DNA from: Nitrosospira multiformis
Lineage (GTDB): Bacteria > Pseudomonadota > Gammaproteobacteria > Burkholderiales > Nitrosomonadaceae
Length of the DNA: 64,000 nucleotides
Direction of reading: 5' to 3'
Assembly (NCBI RefSeq): GCF_900110185.1
Contig: NZ_FOCT01000003.1
Span: 264,541 to 328,540 of the forward strand
In this document: piece after piece, positions 30,950-40,992 of the stretch
How the letters are laid out: every line of letters begins with the position of its first letter
How positions within the stretch are numbered: position 1 is the first letter of the stretch
Notes under the pieces: generated by a model
What the model saw: the letters and a program-made list of their open reading frames with translations, nothing else
The model's database searches: none
What the model was told of the DNA's origin: nothing
Made by a program: the position numbers and the translations under genes

Positions 30950-32665
30950 ATGGCCACTGTTTCCCCCGCTGTCGATTCTTCCGAAAGTTTTGCAGCGTTA
31001 TTTGAAGAAAGCCTTTCCCGTCAGGAAATGCGTATCGGTGAAGTCATCACCGCGCAGGTCGTCCGGGTCGATTACAACATCGTAGTCGTAAACGCCGGAC
31101 TCAAATCAGAGAGTTTCATCCCCGTCGACGAATTCAAGAACGACAAGGGCGAAGTTGAAGCCAAGCCCGGCGATTTCGTCAGCGTCGCCATCGAGGCGCT
31201 GGAAGATGGCTATGGCGAAACCCGCCTGTCACGGGACAAAGCAAAGCGCCTTACCGCCTGGCATGATCTGGAGGCTGCAATGGAAAGCGGCGCCATCGTA
31301 TCGGGTGTCGTGAGCGGCAAGGTCAAAGGTGGGTTGACTGCCATGATCAATGGCATTCGCGCCTTTCTGCCCGGCTCGCTGGTGGATATCCGGCCGGTCA
31401 AGGATACGACTCCTTACGAAAACAAGGAGATGGAATTCAAGGTTATCAAACTTGACCGGAAGCGAAACAACGTGGTGGTGTCTCGCCGCGCAGTGCTGGA
31501 AGAAACCCAGGGCGCCGACCGCCAGACATTGCTCGCCAATCTGACCGAAGGCGCCATCGTCAAGGGTATTGTCAAGAATATTACCGATTACGGCGCATTC
31601 GTGGATCTGGGGGGCATAGACGGCTTGCTGCACATTACCGATCTTGCGTGGCGCCGGGTAAAGCATCCCTCCGAAGTCATCAGTGTCGGTGATGAAGTAA
31701 CCGCAAAAGTCCTCAAATTCGATCAGGAAAAAAACCGCGTTTCGCTGGGTATGAAGCAATTGACGGAAGATCCGTGGGTAGGATTGTCACGACGTTATCC
31801 GCCCCATACTCGGTTGTTCGGCAAAGTCAGCAATCTTACCGATTACGGCGCGTTTGTTGAAATCGAGCAAGGCATTGAAGGCCTCGTGCATGTCTCCGAA
31901 ATGGATTGGACCAACAAGAACGTGTACCCGTCCAAAGTGGTGCAATTGGGCGATGAAGTGGAAGTGATGATTCTTGAGATCGATGAGGAGCGGCGGCGCA
32001 TCTCGCTTGGCATGAAGCAGTGCAAAGTGAATCCGTGGGAAGATTTCGCCATGAATCATCAAAAAGGCGACAAGGTGCGGGGTCAGATCAAATCCATTAC
32101 GGATTTCGGCGTCTTTATCGGGTTGCAAGGCGGGATAGACGGGCTGGTACATCTTTCCGATCTTTCCTGGAATCAGCCGGGGGAAGAAGCCGTGCGCAAT
32201 TACAAGAAGGGTGACGAGGTCGAGGCAGTCGTGTTGTCCATCGATGTGGAGCGCGAGCGTATCTCGCTTGGCATCAAGCAACTGGAAGGTGATCCCTTTA
32301 ACAGCTTTGTCTCGGTTCATGACAAGAACAGTGTTGTCAAAGGTACGGTAAAGTCGATTGATGCGAAGGGTGCCGTGATTTCACTCGAGAATGATGTCGA
32401 AGGTTATCTGCGCGCCTCAGAGGTGTCGCGCGACCGGGTTGAGGACATTCGTTCCCATTTGAAGGAAGGTGATGTGGTTGAGGCGATGATCATTAACGTC
32501 GATCGCAAAAATCGCGGCATTAATCTTTCGATCAAGGCGAAGGATATGGCGGAGGAATCCGACGCGATGCAGAAGGTGGCAGGTGACGCATCCGCCAGCG
32601 CGGGAACCACCAGTCTGGGTGCTTTGCTCAAAGCCAAGATGGATGTTAAGAATACGGAACAATAA
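30950..32665 (+). CDS. rpsA: 30S ribosomal protein S1
   Basis: S1 binds mRNA upstream of the start codon and helps initiation. Six S1 (OB-fold) repeats can be followed, the clearest being [38 protein letters not shown] and [19 protein letters not shown]. Each is followed by a LLHITDL/LVHVSEM/LVHLSDL block. The length of 571 residues is standard. It precedes ihfB, as in E. coli. Confidence 0.97.
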   Translation: MATVSPAVDSSESFAALFEESLSRQEMRIGEVITAQVVRVDYNIVVVNAGLKSESFIPVDEFKNDKGEVEAKPGDFVSVAIEALEDGYGETRLSRDKAKRLTAWHDLEAAMESGAIVSGVVSGKVKGGLTAMINGIRAFLPGSLVDIRPVKDTTPYENKEMEFKVIKLDRKRNNVVVSRRAVLEETQGADRQTLLANLTEGAIVKGIVKNITDYGAFVDLGGIDGLLHITDLAWRRVKHPSEVISVGDEVTAKVLKFDQEKNRVSLGMKQLTEDPWVGLSRRYPPHTRLFGKVSNLTDYGAFVEIEQGIEGLVHVSEMDWTNKNVYPSKVVQLGDEVEVMILEIDEERRRISLGMKQCKVNPWEDFAMNHQKGDKVRGQIKSITDFGVFIGLQGGIDGLVHLSDLSWNQPGEEAVRNYKKGDEVEAVVLSIDVERERISLGIKQLEGDPFNSFVSVHDKNSVVKGTVKSIDAKGAVISLENDVEGYLRASEVSRDRVEDIRSHLKEGDVVEAMIINVDRKNRGINLSIKAKDMAEESDAMQKVAGDASASAGTTSLGALLKAKMDVKNTEQ

Positions 32666-32673
32666 AGGGCATC

Positions 32674-32958
32674 ATGACAAAGTCTGAACTGATCGCGAGG
32701 CTTGCAGCTCGCCATCCTCAACTGGGAACAAAAGATGCCGAGCTGGCAGTCAAGGTTATACTTGACGCGATGGCGAAGAGTTTGTCACAAGGGCAGCGTA
32801 TTGAAATTCGCGGATTTGGCAGTTTCGATCTGAACTATCGTCCCCCGCGTGTCGGGCGCAACCCGAAATCGGGAGAAAAAGTTCGGGTACCGGAAAAATA
32901 TGTCCCTCATTTCAAGGCAGGAAAGGAGATGAGGGAGCGGGTGGATCAGAAAAACTGA
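32674..32958 (+). CDS. ihfB: integration host factor subunit beta
   Basis: DNA-bending HU/IHF family protein that pairs with Ihf[18 protein letters not shown] begins the protein, [29 protein letters not shown] spans the DNA-contacting arm and [11 protein letters not shown] ends it. It starts eight bases after rpsA. IHF is the usual host partner of tyrosine integrases such as the one in the island further on. Confidence 0.95.
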   Translation: MTKSELIARLAARHPQLGTKDAELAVKVILDAMAKSLSQGQRIEIRGFGSFDLNYRPPRVGRNPKSGEKVRVPEKYVPHFKAGKEMRERVDQKN

Positions 32959-32988
32959 AAAACGCGAATTGAACGGATGGATATAATG

Positions 32989-33020
32989 GCGGCATGATTG
33001 AAAGATCATGCCGCTTTTTT
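32989..33020 (+). terminator. Rho-independent terminator after ihfB
   Basis: A 10-bp perfect stem (GCGGCATGAT/ATCATGCCGC) with a six-base loop is followed by six T residues, 30 bp after ihfB. It separates the cmk-rpsA-ihfB unit from the genes that follow. Confidence 0.9.
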
Positions 33021-33116
33021 ATGCACGTGGACACGCTCCAGGCTGATTACCTGCGCGGCGTCGTCCTGGTCTGAGCAATGCTCCCGCTGTCAACGCGAGT
33101 TCTTCCGGAAAAACTG

Positions 33117-33377
33117 ATGATGCGTTATCTGATATGGTTCCTGCGGATTGTACTGTTTCTCCTCCTGTTGGGCTTTGCCGTGAGAAATGTCGAACCGGTA
33201 ACGCTTTATTATTACTTCGGTTATGAATGGACGGCACCGCTGGTACTGGTAATATTGTTTTTCTTTGCGCTGGGGGTGATGTTTGGCGCTGCGTCCTGTC
33301 TCGCCATCGTATTCAGGCAAAGACGGCAACTCGCCTCATACCGGAGAAAATATGACGTCACGGACGTTCATTTGTAA
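33117..33377 (+). CDS. LapA domain (DUF1049) membrane protein
   Basis: An 86-residue protein with two hydrophobic helices joined by the family signature [25 protein letters not shown]. The tail [15 protein letters not shown] is basic. In E. coli LapA works with LapB in controlling lipopolysaccharide synthesis, but no lapB gene follows here; pyrF does. The start at 33117 follows GGAAAAACTG. Confidence 0.75.
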   Translation: MMRYLIWFLRIVLFLLLLGFAVRNVEPVTLYYYFGYEWTAPLVLVILFFFALGVMFGAASCLAIVFRQRRQLASYRRKYDVTDVHL

Positions 33378-33420
33378 ATCAACTGTACCTTCCTGTATTT
33401 CCATTTCCGATAAATTGCAT

Positions 33421-34140
33421 ATGAATGATCCTCGTATTATCGTCGCCCTGGATTTTCCGAACTCAACATCCGCACTCGATCTTGTAGCCCGTCTGGATCC
33501 CTCGCTATGCCGGCTTAAAGTCGGCAAAGAGCTTTTTACCGCTGCCGGACCGCAGTTGGTGGAAAAGATGATGGGTAAAGGTTTCGAGATCTTCCTCGAT
33601 CTGAAATTCCACGATATTCCCACTACCGTGGCAAATGCGTGCAGGACAGCCGCAGCTTTGGGAGTGTGGATGATGAACGTGCATGCGCTGGGCGGAAGAA
33701 GAATGCTGGCAGCAGCTCGTGAGGCTGTGCCGCCGGGCTCGGTCAGGCTCATCGCAGTGACGCTGCTGACCAGCATGGATCAGAGCGATCTCGATGAAGT
33801 GGGTCTGAAGGGCGAACCCCAGGACGTGGTGCAGCGCCTTGCAGCGCTCACTCGGGATTGCGGCCTGGATGGGGTCGTATGTTCCCCGCTCGAAACGTCC
33901 AGACTGAGGAATGCGATAGGCGCGGACTTTTGTCTGGTCACCCCGGGAATACGGCCAGCCGATAGTTTCCCGGACGAACAGCGGAGGATATCAACCCCTC
34001 GCCAGGCGATTGAGAACGGATCGGACTATCTTGTTATTGGCAGACCTATTACCCAGGCGATTGAACCGGTGGCGATGCTGAGCCGGCTGAACAAGGATAT
34101 CGAAGATATCAGGGATGTCAGTCACTTCGACAATTTCTGA
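33421..34140 (+). CDS. pyrF: orotidine 5'-phosphate decarboxylase
   Basis: Converts OMP to UMP, the last step of UMP synthesis. [32 protein letters not shown] and the catalytic [16 protein letters not shown] (Asp-Lys-Asp array) are clear. LVTPGIRPA and YLVIGRPIT bind phosphate. I start at [10 protein letters not shown] (33421); the upstream in-frame extension runs into lapA and is not conserved in character. Confidence 0.95.
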   Translation: MNDPRIIVALDFPNSTSALDLVARLDPSLCRLKVGKELFTAAGPQLVEKMMGKGFEIFLDLKFHDIPTTVANACRTAAALGVWMMNVHALGGRRMLAAAREAVPPGSVRLIAVTLLTSMDQSDLDEVGLKGEPQDVVQRLAALTRDCGLDGVVCSPLETSRLRNAIGADFCLVTPGIRPADSFPDEQRRISTPRQAIENGSDYLVIGRPITQAIEPVAMLSRLNKDIEDIRDVSHFDNF

Positions 34141-34205
34141 GGGAGATGAAGCCTGCGCCCAGAAATCTGTCGAAGGGCTTGTTGATTTAAGAAAAAAATC
34201 GCTCT

Positions 34206-34391
34206 CTATTTCGCCCACAAGTCGGCTCTAGCGTCGCGCTTTTTCTTTCGGTTTATCCGGCTACCTTCGAAGTCACCCCAGAGTTTGTTTTTATTTGATT
34301 TTGCATGCTTTGTCATCCGGGTAGTGGCAGGTTCAAGCCAATTATCAAATTCGGCAGTATTGAGATCGAAGCCCCTGTATGCGTTTTTCAT
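34206..34391 (-). CDS. small basic protein, unknown
   Basis: A 61-residue, lysine/arginine-rich ORF ending RINRKKKRDARADLWAK. A GGAG ribosome site lies eight bases before the ATG at 34391, which is the main support. No family recognised. Confidence 0.35.
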   Translation of the reverse strand: MKNAYRGFDLNTAEFDNWLEPATTRMTKHAKSNKNKLWGDFEGSRINRKKKRDARADLWAK

Positions 34392-34837
34392 ATACGTTCT
34401 CCACGAAAGAAACTGTCAGATAGAGTAGCTATTACTGAATGTTCTAATCGAGCCTGCCGCAAACCGCAAACTGGACAGATTAATCGGAACCATCTCTGCG
34501 ATAAGCGTGAGAGCAATCTTCTACAGTTTGGCTACGCGCCTCTGTTCGTTTTCCCACATAAGGTTGGATCAAGCACACGCTGACGGTTTTGCGTCCGCAA
34601 CAGATTTTTTCTGCCGGGAAGCACGGGTAGCTTTGTACTCCGAATGCATGGATGAAAGGATGGGCTAAGCAGCGTACCTGATAGAGAGGCTCTTTTTGCG
34701 GTTTGCTATATTCCGGCGTTACAAAAAGTCGCATTGACCCTTTGTGAAGGTGGGCGTAGAGTTAGATTTGGGGGAATGCTTGAATTCGATTTCACTGATT
34801 TCAAGCGTATTCCCTCCCTAACGTGGAGGATATCGCT
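34392..34837. other. gene-poor stretch before the CBS gene
   Basis: A 446-bp gap. An 84-codon minus-strand frame exists, but it has no ribosome site or recognisable features. Nothing else stands out. Confidence 0.3.
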
Positions 34838-35425
34838 ATGTCCGACTATCATCTCCTCCCGGCGCAGCGTCTCACGGGCGCTGTACGGGTCGCAACGCCA
34901 GCCCAGCCTGAACCGGTAACTCTCACATCACCCGCACTCGCTGTAATGACCGACTTACGGCATATTCCGGCTGCTGTAATCGAGCCGGATGTGACCATGG
35001 AGTCGGCTAATGCCTATATGATGCTGCGCGGAATACGATCTCTGCTTGTTTTGAATCGGGACAAGCTTCTCGCAGGCATCATCACCGCGACCGATATCCT
35101 GGGGGAAAAACCGCTGCGTTTCATTCAGGAAAGGTGCGTCAAGCACAATGAAATTCTCGTTTCCGACATCATGACCCCTTTGGATCGGCTGGAAGCCATT
35201 CACATGTCAGAAATCCAGCATGCAAGAGTCGGGAATATCATCGCCAGTCTGTGTGACACCGGACGGCAGCATACCTTGGTAATAGAGAATGGCGTGGATG
35301 GCCAGCCCACCGTTTGCGGGATGTTTTCCTTGACGCAAATCGAAAAGCAGCTTGGCACTACCATTCCTTCAATGGAAATTGCCAGGACCTTTACCGAAAT
35401 AGAGGCGGCGCTCGCAGCAGGCTAG
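34838..35425 (+). CDS. CBS-domain protein
   Basis: A pair of CBS domains (Bateman module) without an effector domain, 195 residues. VTMESANAYMMLRGIRSLLVLNRDKLLAGIITATDILG is the first CBS repeat and ILVSDIMTPLDRLEAIHMSE begins the second. Such modules bind adenosyl ligands and usually regulate partners. The ATG at 34838 follows GGAGGA. Partner unknown. Confidence 0.75.
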   Translation: MSDYHLLPAQRLTGAVRVATPAQPEPVTLTSPALAVMTDLRHIPAAVIEPDVTMESANAYMMLRGIRSLLVLNRDKLLAGIITATDILGEKPLRFIQERCVKHNEILVSDIMTPLDRLEAIHMSEIQHARVGNIIASLCDTGRQHTLVIENGVDGQPTVCGMFSLTQIEKQLGTTIPSMEIARTFTEIEAALAAG

Positions 35426-35428
35426 CCT

Positions 35429-35661
35429 GGATATTTCATCGAATCACGGGATAATGGCGACGTGTTTTGAGAGTAGATTTGCCTATTCCGCGCCGACTCA
35501 GTAGCTGGGTTCCTATTGGCGCGAAGCGGGAGGCAAAAATGCCACAAAACACCCGTCAATGCCCGTGAAGGCCGATGATACAAACCGGATTTCAGCCCGG
35601 GTTGATCGAACTCATGTTCATACTGCTTTCTACAATTCCCAGGCTGGTTGGTGAAATATCC
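35429..35661. repeat. composite inverted repeat with interspersed-repeat core
   Basis: The left arm 35429-35482 resembles the copy at 26361-26415. A related arm is inverted at 35532-35567, and an outer GGATATTTCA/TGAAATATCC pair lies at 35429-35438 and 35652-35661. The whole lies in the 440-bp gap between the CBS gene and folB, which holds no convincing gene. Confidence 0.5.
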
Positions 35662-35865
35662 GCGCTGAGTACCTGGAGCGGCAGCATGCCAGGCACCTCA
35701 GGCATGCGCTCGTTCACGTTCGGAAGCCTTGTCTTCTCTTGGCCGCGTTGGAGAAAGGGAAGTGCGGGTCAACTCCTGGAACCAATATCGATGGCGGAAA
35801 GAGTATCGTAATAGAAGTGCTTCACCTGCGTGAGGTAAGCGCTTACCGAGATGCTTCCAGGGGCC

Positions 35866-36225
35866 TTAATTGCCGCATGATGTGCGTTCGATGCGCACAC
35901 CTACTTTTTTTACACCGCGAATTGCGCTCAGTTTCGCCACGCTTACCTTGATCCACGGTGATTTGAATTCGAGCAGGATGGTCTGCGCGATGTGCTCGGC
36001 CAAGGCTTCAAGCAGGGAAAAATGTCTTTCGGAAAGGACCTGATGAATGCGCTGCACGATAAAGGCATAATCCAGCGCGTCCTCGAAATTGTCGGTCTGA
36101 CAGGCCCGGCTCGTAGGCAATGCGATCTCCAGATCGAGCTGGATCGTCTGCGCAACTTTGAGTTCCCACGGGTAAATTCCAATCAGCGTTTTAACTTTGA
36201 GTTCGTGCAGGAAGATGATATCCAT
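35866..36225 (-). CDS. folB: dihydroneopterin aldolase
   Basis: Cleaves dihydroneopterin to the hydroxymethyl pterin in folate synthesis. MDIIFLHELKVKTLIGIYPWE and HFSLLEALAEHIAQTIL carry the family's conserved Glu and Lys residues, ending with AIRGVKKVGVRIER. The length is 119 residues. Divergent from plsY, an arrangement common in proteobacteria. Confidence 0.93.
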   Translation of the reverse strand: MDIIFLHELKVKTLIGIYPWELKVAQTIQLDLEIALPTSRACQTDNFEDALDYAFIVQRIHQVLSERHFSLLEALAEHIAQTILLEFKSPWIKVSVAKLSAIRGVKKVGVRIERTSCGN

Positions 36226-36345
36226 TGTTAAGCATTAAAGCATCGGCGAGCAACATTACCGAAGCTGTTTTTCAAGTAGAATCAGTAGGGGATTTTATTC
36301 TATTTACGAGGGATTTGTTCAGCGGTTCCTAAGGGCGCTAACGAC

Positions 36346-36954
36346 ATGACGCTGATAGCTTTGATTCTACCAGCATATTTGCTGGGTTCGATTTCCTTTG
36401 GCGTGCTGGCGAGCCGATTCTTTCAGCTGCCTGACCCGCGCACGTACGGCTCAGGCAACCCCGGTGCCACGAATGTCCTTCGCTCCGGGAAAAAATCCGC
36501 AGCGATATTTACATTGCTGGGGGACGCAGGCAAAGGCTGGCTTGCGGTCGCGTTGGCGGAGTATTTTGCACCTCTTCTGGAGTTGGGTAACGAGGCAGTT
36601 GCGGCAGCAGCCCTGGCGGTTTTTCTAGGTCACCTGTTTCCCGTGTTTCTGCATTTCAGGGGTGGAAAGGGAGTGGCAACCGCGCTGGGAATACTGCTGG
36701 GATTCAATCCCTGGATGGGATTGCTGGCGGTCACAATCTGGCTCGCAGTAGCGGTGATCTGGCGTTTTTCATCGCTGGCGGCAATAGCGGCAGCAAGCCT
36801 GGCGCCATTCTATGCCTTATTTTTTCTCGGCTTCGAAGCGCGCACCCTTGTAGTTTTCATCATGTCCCTGCTGCTCATCTGGCGGCATAAGTCAAATATC
36901 GCCGGCCTGATCGCTGGCAGGGAATCGCGCATTGGCAAGCGCAGTACCTCTTGA
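36346..36954 (+). CDS. plsY: acyl-phosphate:glycerol-3-phosphate acyltransferase
   Basis: An inner-membrane enzyme that starts phospholipid synthesis from acyl-phosphate. It has five or more hydrophobic helices with the three cytoplasmic family motifs: YLLGSISFGVL, GSGNPGATNVLR and FRGGKGVATALG. The length is 202 residues. It partners functionally with PlsX, which is not in this window. Confidence 0.93.
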   Translation: MTLIALILPAYLLGSISFGVLASRFFQLPDPRTYGSGNPGATNVLRSGKKSAAIFTLLGDAGKGWLAVALAEYFAPLLELGNEAVAAAALAVFLGHLFPVFLHFRGGKGVATALGILLGFNPWMGLLAVTIWLAVAVIWRFSSLAAIAAASLAPFYALFFLGFEARTLVVFIMSLLLIWRHKSNIAGLIAGRESRIGKRSTS

Positions 36955-37020
36955 GGGCTGGGCAATCCGCCTTCCCGGCTATCGTCCGGCGAGCAGAACA
37001 AGTGCGGAAGCCGATGGCAT

Positions 37021-38064
37021 CTATGCTTCCCGCCCGATTTCCTGCATTTCCAGATCCCAGCGGGCGTTTATCGTAAACTTGCCAAGCCTTGAACTTTCAG
37101 ATTCTCCAGATTCCAGGCGCATTGCTCCCGCAAATGCGATCATCGCCCCGTTGTCAGTGCAGAATTCGAGTTTCGGATAATATACCGTAGCGCCAATCGT
37201 TCCTGTCCTGGAGTCGAGATTGCTCCTCAGCCGGCGATTGGCTCCCACCCCGCCAGCCACCACCAGTTGGGTAAGTCCCGTTTTTGCAAGTGCCGCAAGC
37301 GATTTCTCGGTCAGCACTTCGACTGCCGCCTCCTGGAAAGCCTGTGCGATCGCACCGCGAGTCTGGGGTGTCATCTCGTGTTTGTTCACCAGCGTCAGCA
37401 CGGCTGTTTTGAGGCCACTGAAGCTGAAATTGAAATCGCCGCTGTGGAGCATGGGGCGTGGAAGCTCGAAGCGCACGGATTGGCCTGACCGGGAAAATTC
37501 ATCCGCCAGCCGGGAAAGCGCGGGCCCTCCTGGATAACCCAGACCGAGCAGCTTGGCCGTCTTGTCGAAGGCTTCTCCTGCCGCATCGTCTACAGTTTCG
37601 CCAAGCAATCGGTACTGCCCCAGGCCGGTCACTTCCATCAGTTGCGTATGGCCCCCCGATACAAGCAGCGCTACGAACGGAAAAGCAGGGGCGGGGTCGG
37701 AGAGCAGAGGAGATAAAAGATGGCCTTCGAGGTGGTGAATCCCCAGCACGGGAACTTTGAGCGCAAAACCAAGCGCGGCTGCCACGCTTGCACCTACGAG
37801 CAAGGCGCCGGCAAGTCCTGGGCCTCGGGTGTATGCGATGGCATCCAGATCTCGCAGTGTGAGGCCGGCTTCCGCAAATATCTGCCGGATGAGGGGCAGC
37901 AACCGCCTGATGTGGTCGCGGGAGGCGAGTTCGGGAACTACCCCGCCATATTCCCCGTGCATTTCGGTTTGTGAATATAGCGCATGGCTGAGTAAGCCCT
38001 GCCGGGTGTGATAAAGCGCGACACCCGTTTCATCGCAGGAGGTTTCAATTCCGAGTACGAGCAA
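37021..38064 (-). CDS. tsaD: tRNA N6-adenosine threonylcarbamoyltransferase
   Basis: TsaD transfers the threonylcarbamoyl group to A37 of ANN-decoding tRNAs, working with TsaB and Tsa[18 protein letters not shown], the metal-binding [14 protein letters not shown] (two His) and [11 protein letters not shown] are diagnostic, as is [12 protein letters not shown]. The length is 347 residues. It is divergent from rpsU, the classical tsaD-rpsU-dnaG-rpoD arrangement. Confidence 0.95.
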   Translation of the reverse strand: MLVLGIETSCDETGVALYHTRQGLLSHALYSQTEMHGEYGGVVPELASRDHIRRLLPLIRQIFAEAGLTLRDLDAIAYTRGPGLAGALLVGASVAAALGFALKVPVLGIHHLEGHLLSPLLSDPAPAFPFVALLVSGGHTQLMEVTGLGQYRLLGETVDDAAGEAFDKTAKLLGLGYPGGPALSRLADEFSRSGQSVRFELPRPMLHSGDFNFSFSGLKTAVLTLVNKHEMTPQTRGAIAQAFQEAAVEVLTEKSLAALAKTGLTQLVVAGGVGANRRLRSNLDSRTGTIGATVYYPKLEFCTDNGAMIAFAGAMRLESGESESSRLGKFTINARWDLEMQEIGREA

Positions 38065-38098
38065 TTGAGGCAGGGAGAATCAGATTCTTTACAGGAGT

Positions 38099-38127
38099 TT
38101 TTTAGGAATTGTTACTTGTTATATAAT
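38099..38127 (+). promoter_or_regulatory. putative sigma-70 promoter of rpsU
   Basis: A perfect -10 box TATAAT (38122-38127) lies 17 bp after a weak -35 TTTTTA, about 80 bp before the rpsU start and between the divergent tsaD and rpsU genes. Confidence 0.45.
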
Positions 38128-38208
38128 AGTGGGCTGTCTATATTTAGACGAAGACCCAGTTGTCACTTTTTTATTGATCAACATTTTCAGGAAAGGAACC
38201 CCCTCTTC

Positions 38209-38421
38209 ATGACCACTATTAAAGTCAAGGAAAACGAGCCCTTTGAAGTTGCAATGCGCCGCTTTAAGCGCACGATAGAGAAAACAGGCCTGCTAACCGA
38301 ATTGCGTGCCAGGGAATTTTACGAAAAACCGACCGCCGAGCGCAAGCGCAAACTGGCGGCAGCAGTAAAACGGACCTACAAGCGCCTGCGCAGCCAGTTG
38401 CTTCCACCGAAACTTTACTAG
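38209..38421 (+). CDS. rpsU: 30S ribosomal protein S21
   Basis: S21 is a small basic protein of the 30S platform involved in mRNA base-pairing at initiation. [20 protein letters not shown] and the Arg/Lys-rich C-terminus [17 protein letters not shown] are typical at 70 residues. The first gene of the macromolecular synthesis cluster. A longer in-frame reading from 38008 overlaps tsaD and is rejected. Confidence 0.95.
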   Translation: MTTIKVKENEPFEVAMRRFKRTIEKTGLLTELRAREFYEKPTAERKRKLAAAVKRTYKRLRSQLLPPKLY

Positions 38422-38490
38422 TTCAAGTCAGTCGAAAAATAAGCAGTTATCAGTTATCCGTAAATCTCTGTAAATTTCCGTTCGGCCGCC

Positions 38491-38937
38491 GTGAGTCTGA
38501 AACAGCAAATAACCGAAGATATGAAAGCCGCGATGCGAGCGGGTGATGCGCGGCGGCGTGATGCGATCCGGCTGTTGCAGGCCGCGATAAAGCAGCGTGA
38601 GGTGGATGAGCGCAAAGAGCTGGACGATGCGGCCGTCGTTGCTGTTATCGAAAAAATGCTCAAGCAGCGCAGGGACTCCATTGTCCAATATGAAGCAGCT
38701 CACCGGCAGGATCTCGCGGATGCAGAGAAGTATGAAATGGAGGTGCTGCAGTCCTACATGCCCCAGGCATTGAGCGATAACGAGGTGGAATGTGCTGTCG
38801 CTGAAGCGATTTCCGCTGTCGGCGCCAGGGGACAACAGGATATGGGGCGGGTAATGGCGCTGCTCAAGCCCAGGCTTTCGGGGCGGGCGGATATGAGCAA
38901 AGTATCTGCTCTGGTCAAGATCAGACTCGCCATCTGA
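38491..38937 (+). CDS. GatB/YqeY family protein
   Basis: A 148-residue YqeY-type protein resembling the C-terminal tRNA-binding domain of GatB. MKAAMRAGDARRRDAIRLL, LDDAAVVAVIEKMLKQRRDSI and the final GRADMSKVSALVKIRL follow the family. The start is GTG at 38491. Commonly inserted between rpsU and dnaG in betaproteobacteria; its role is not well defined. Confidence 0.88.
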   Translation: MSLKQQITEDMKAAMRAGDARRRDAIRLLQAAIKQREVDERKELDDAAVVAVIEKMLKQRRDSIVQYEAAHRQDLADAEKYEMEVLQSYMPQALSDNEVECAVAEAISAVGARGQQDMGRVMALLKPRLSGRADMSKVSALVKIRLAI

Positions 38938-39079
38938 CACATCGCTTGCGGCCTCATTGAGGTAGCGGACTTCAATTGCAAGTACTGCATGTATCAAAAA
39001 AAGTGGAGTGCTCTTTTCTCGCGCAAGTGAATTTTCTGTCGGCGCTCCACTCTCCACATGCTTGCCTGATCTGTCATAA

Positions 39080-40870
39080 ATGATTTCACAATCATTCATT
39101 CAGGAACTGCTCGACCGGACAGACATTGTCGACGTCATCGAGCGCGATGTGCCTCTCAGGAGAGCAGGTGCGAACTACAGCGCCTGCTGCCCATTTCATA
39201 GTGAAAAAACCCCCTCCTTCACGGTAAGTCCCACCAAGCAGTTTTATCATTGTTTCGGTTGCGGCGCCCACGGTAATGCCATTGGTTTCGTGATGGAGTA
39301 CGGGGGCATGCACTTCGTGGAGGCTGTGAATGAACTTGCGGCCCGAGTCGGGCTCCAGGTCCCTGTGCAAGCTGAAACGGGATCAGGTCAATCAGATTCT
39401 GCACGGGCAAAGCTACAAAGAACAGAGGGAATAGAAGGAACAGAGCACTCCCCGGGTGCGTTGCTTGAAGTAATGAAGGTTGCCGCGCGTTTTTACCGGG
39501 AGCAGCTCAAGCTTTCGAAAAATGCGATCGACTATCTGAAGCAGCGCGGCTTGACGGGTGCAACCGCTGCGCGTTTTGGCATCGGATATGCGCCCGCGGG
39601 CTGGCAGAACCTGCACACTCCATTCCCCGGGCAGCCGGAGAATGTCAGGAAACGCCTGCTGATACAGGCCGGATTGATGGTCGAGGGTGACGGAGGCAAG
39701 TGTTATGACCGGTTTCGCGATCGCATCATGTTTCCCATCGTCAACCTCAAAGGGATGATTGTCGGATTTGGTGGCAGAGTGCTGGAGAAAGGGGAGCCCA
39801 AGTATCTCAATTCCCCGGAAACGCCCCTATTCCAGAAAGGGCGCGAGCTCTACAATCTCTTTGGCGCCCGGCGGGCGATCCGGGAAGCGGGAAAGGTTAT
39901 CGTAGTGGAGGGCTACATGGATGTAGTGGCTCTTTCCCAGCATGGAATCGAATACGCGGTGGCTACCCTGGGCACTGCCACCACGCCTTACCATATCCAG
40001 AAGCTGCTGCGCCAGACCGATAATATTGTCTTTTGCTTTGATGCAGACAGCGCTGGAAAAAAAGCGGCCTGGCGCGCGCTGGAGGACAGCCTCGCACAGC
40101 TTGCCGACGGCAAGAGCATCAGTTTTCTTTTTCTGCCAGAGGGTGAGGATCCTGACAGTTACATCCGCAACCATGGCAGGAGCGCCTTCGAAAAGCTGCT
40201 TGAGCAAACATTGCCTCTATCTGTTTTTCTTTTCAGGGAACTGTCGGCGCGAACCGACCTCAAAAGTAGCGAGGGGCGTGCCAAGCTGGTGCAGGATGCC
40301 AAACCCCTGCTGGCGCGAATTGCCGCACCCGGGCTTGCATTGATGCTGGGGAAGCGATTGACGGAGCTCAGTGGTCTGAGTGAGGCCGAGTTGGAGGGTA
40401 TTTTGAAGATCAGACGGGTTACCGCTTTTCCGGTGCGCGAAAAGCCTTCTCGTCCCAAGCCTGTTTCTCCCTACGAATGGCTGCTCCAGATATTGTTGTA
40501 CCACCCTGCCTATATCCAGAAGCTCGACAGGGAACTGCTTGCATATGACCAGGAATATGAGAAAGAAGTAGCAGCGTTGGTGGCGCTCGTTGAATTTATC
40601 GACGCCCACCCCCATATGGGAGAAGGCACATCGATACCTTTGATGACTATTCATTTCCGCGATAGTCCCTATCGGGCGCTCCTTGAACAGGCGGCAAGCA
40701 AAACACTTGGCTGGGACGGCGAGATCGACCTGGAAGCGGAATTTGCCGGAGCGATGGCGCGATTACATGAGATGAAACGCAAGCAACGCATGGCAGTGCT
40801 GCACAATAAATCCCTGAGCACCCTTACCCCCGAGGAAAGGCAGGAGCTTCAGCGAATGGCGATGCCGTGA
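39080..40870 (+). CDS. dnaG: DNA primase
   Basis: Makes RNA primers at the replication fork. The N-terminal CHC2 zinc finger (CCPFHSEKTPSFTVSP...CFGCG, residues about 37-65) is followed by the Toprim catalytic core (VIVVEGYMDVVALSQHG, FDADSAGKKAA). A C-terminal helicase-binding domain follows. The length of 596 residues is normal. Between yqeY and this gene (39002-39051) lies an imperfect hairpin. The next gene is rpoD. Confidence 0.96.
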   Translation: MISQSFIQELLDRTDIVDVIERDVPLRRAGANYSACCPFHSEKTPSFTVSPTKQFYHCFGCGAHGNAIGFVMEYGGMHFVEAVNELAARVGLQVPVQAETGSGQSDSARAKLQRTEGIEGTEHSPGALLEVMKVAARFYREQLKLSKNAIDYLKQRGLTGATAARFGIGYAPAGWQNLHTPFPGQPENVRKRLLIQAGLMVEGDGGKCYDRFRDRIMFPIVNLKGMIVGFGGRVLEKGEPKYLNSPETPLFQKGRELYNLFGARRAIREAGKVIVVEGYMDVVALSQHGIEYAVATLGTATTPYHIQKLLRQTDNIVFCFDADSAGKKAAWRALEDSLAQLADGKSISFLFLPEGEDPDSYIRNHGRSAFEKLLEQTLPLSVFLFRELSARTDLKSSEGRAKLVQDAKPLLARIAAPGLALMLGKRLTELSGLSEAELEGILKIRRVTAFPVREKPSRPKPVSPYEWLLQILLYHPAYIQKLDRELLAYDQEYEKEVAALVALVEFIDAHPHMGEGTSIPLMTIHFRDSPYRALLEQAASKTLGWDGEIDLEAEFAGAMARLHEMKRKQRMAVLHNKSLSTLTPEERQELQRMAMP

Positions 40871-40912
40871 AGCAGAATTGTTAGCTGTGGTACGAATACA
40901 AGCATGTTCTGA

Positions 40913-40918
40913 TATAAT
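40913..40918 (+). promoter_or_regulatory. putative -10 element upstream of rpoD
   Basis: A perfect TATAAT lies 75 bp before the rpoD start. No good -35 at standard spacing is visible, so this is tentative. Confidence 0.3.
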
Positions 40919-40992
40919 GGAAAAATTTTACTTTTCAACGGAAAGAACGCAGTCAAACCCGGACACAAGTCCAAACAGCGGTAAAAGCAAAG

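Noticed and set aside
30625..30957. minus-strand ORFs in the rpsA leader
   Set aside because: No ribosome site or conserved feature, and it would overlap the rpsA start.
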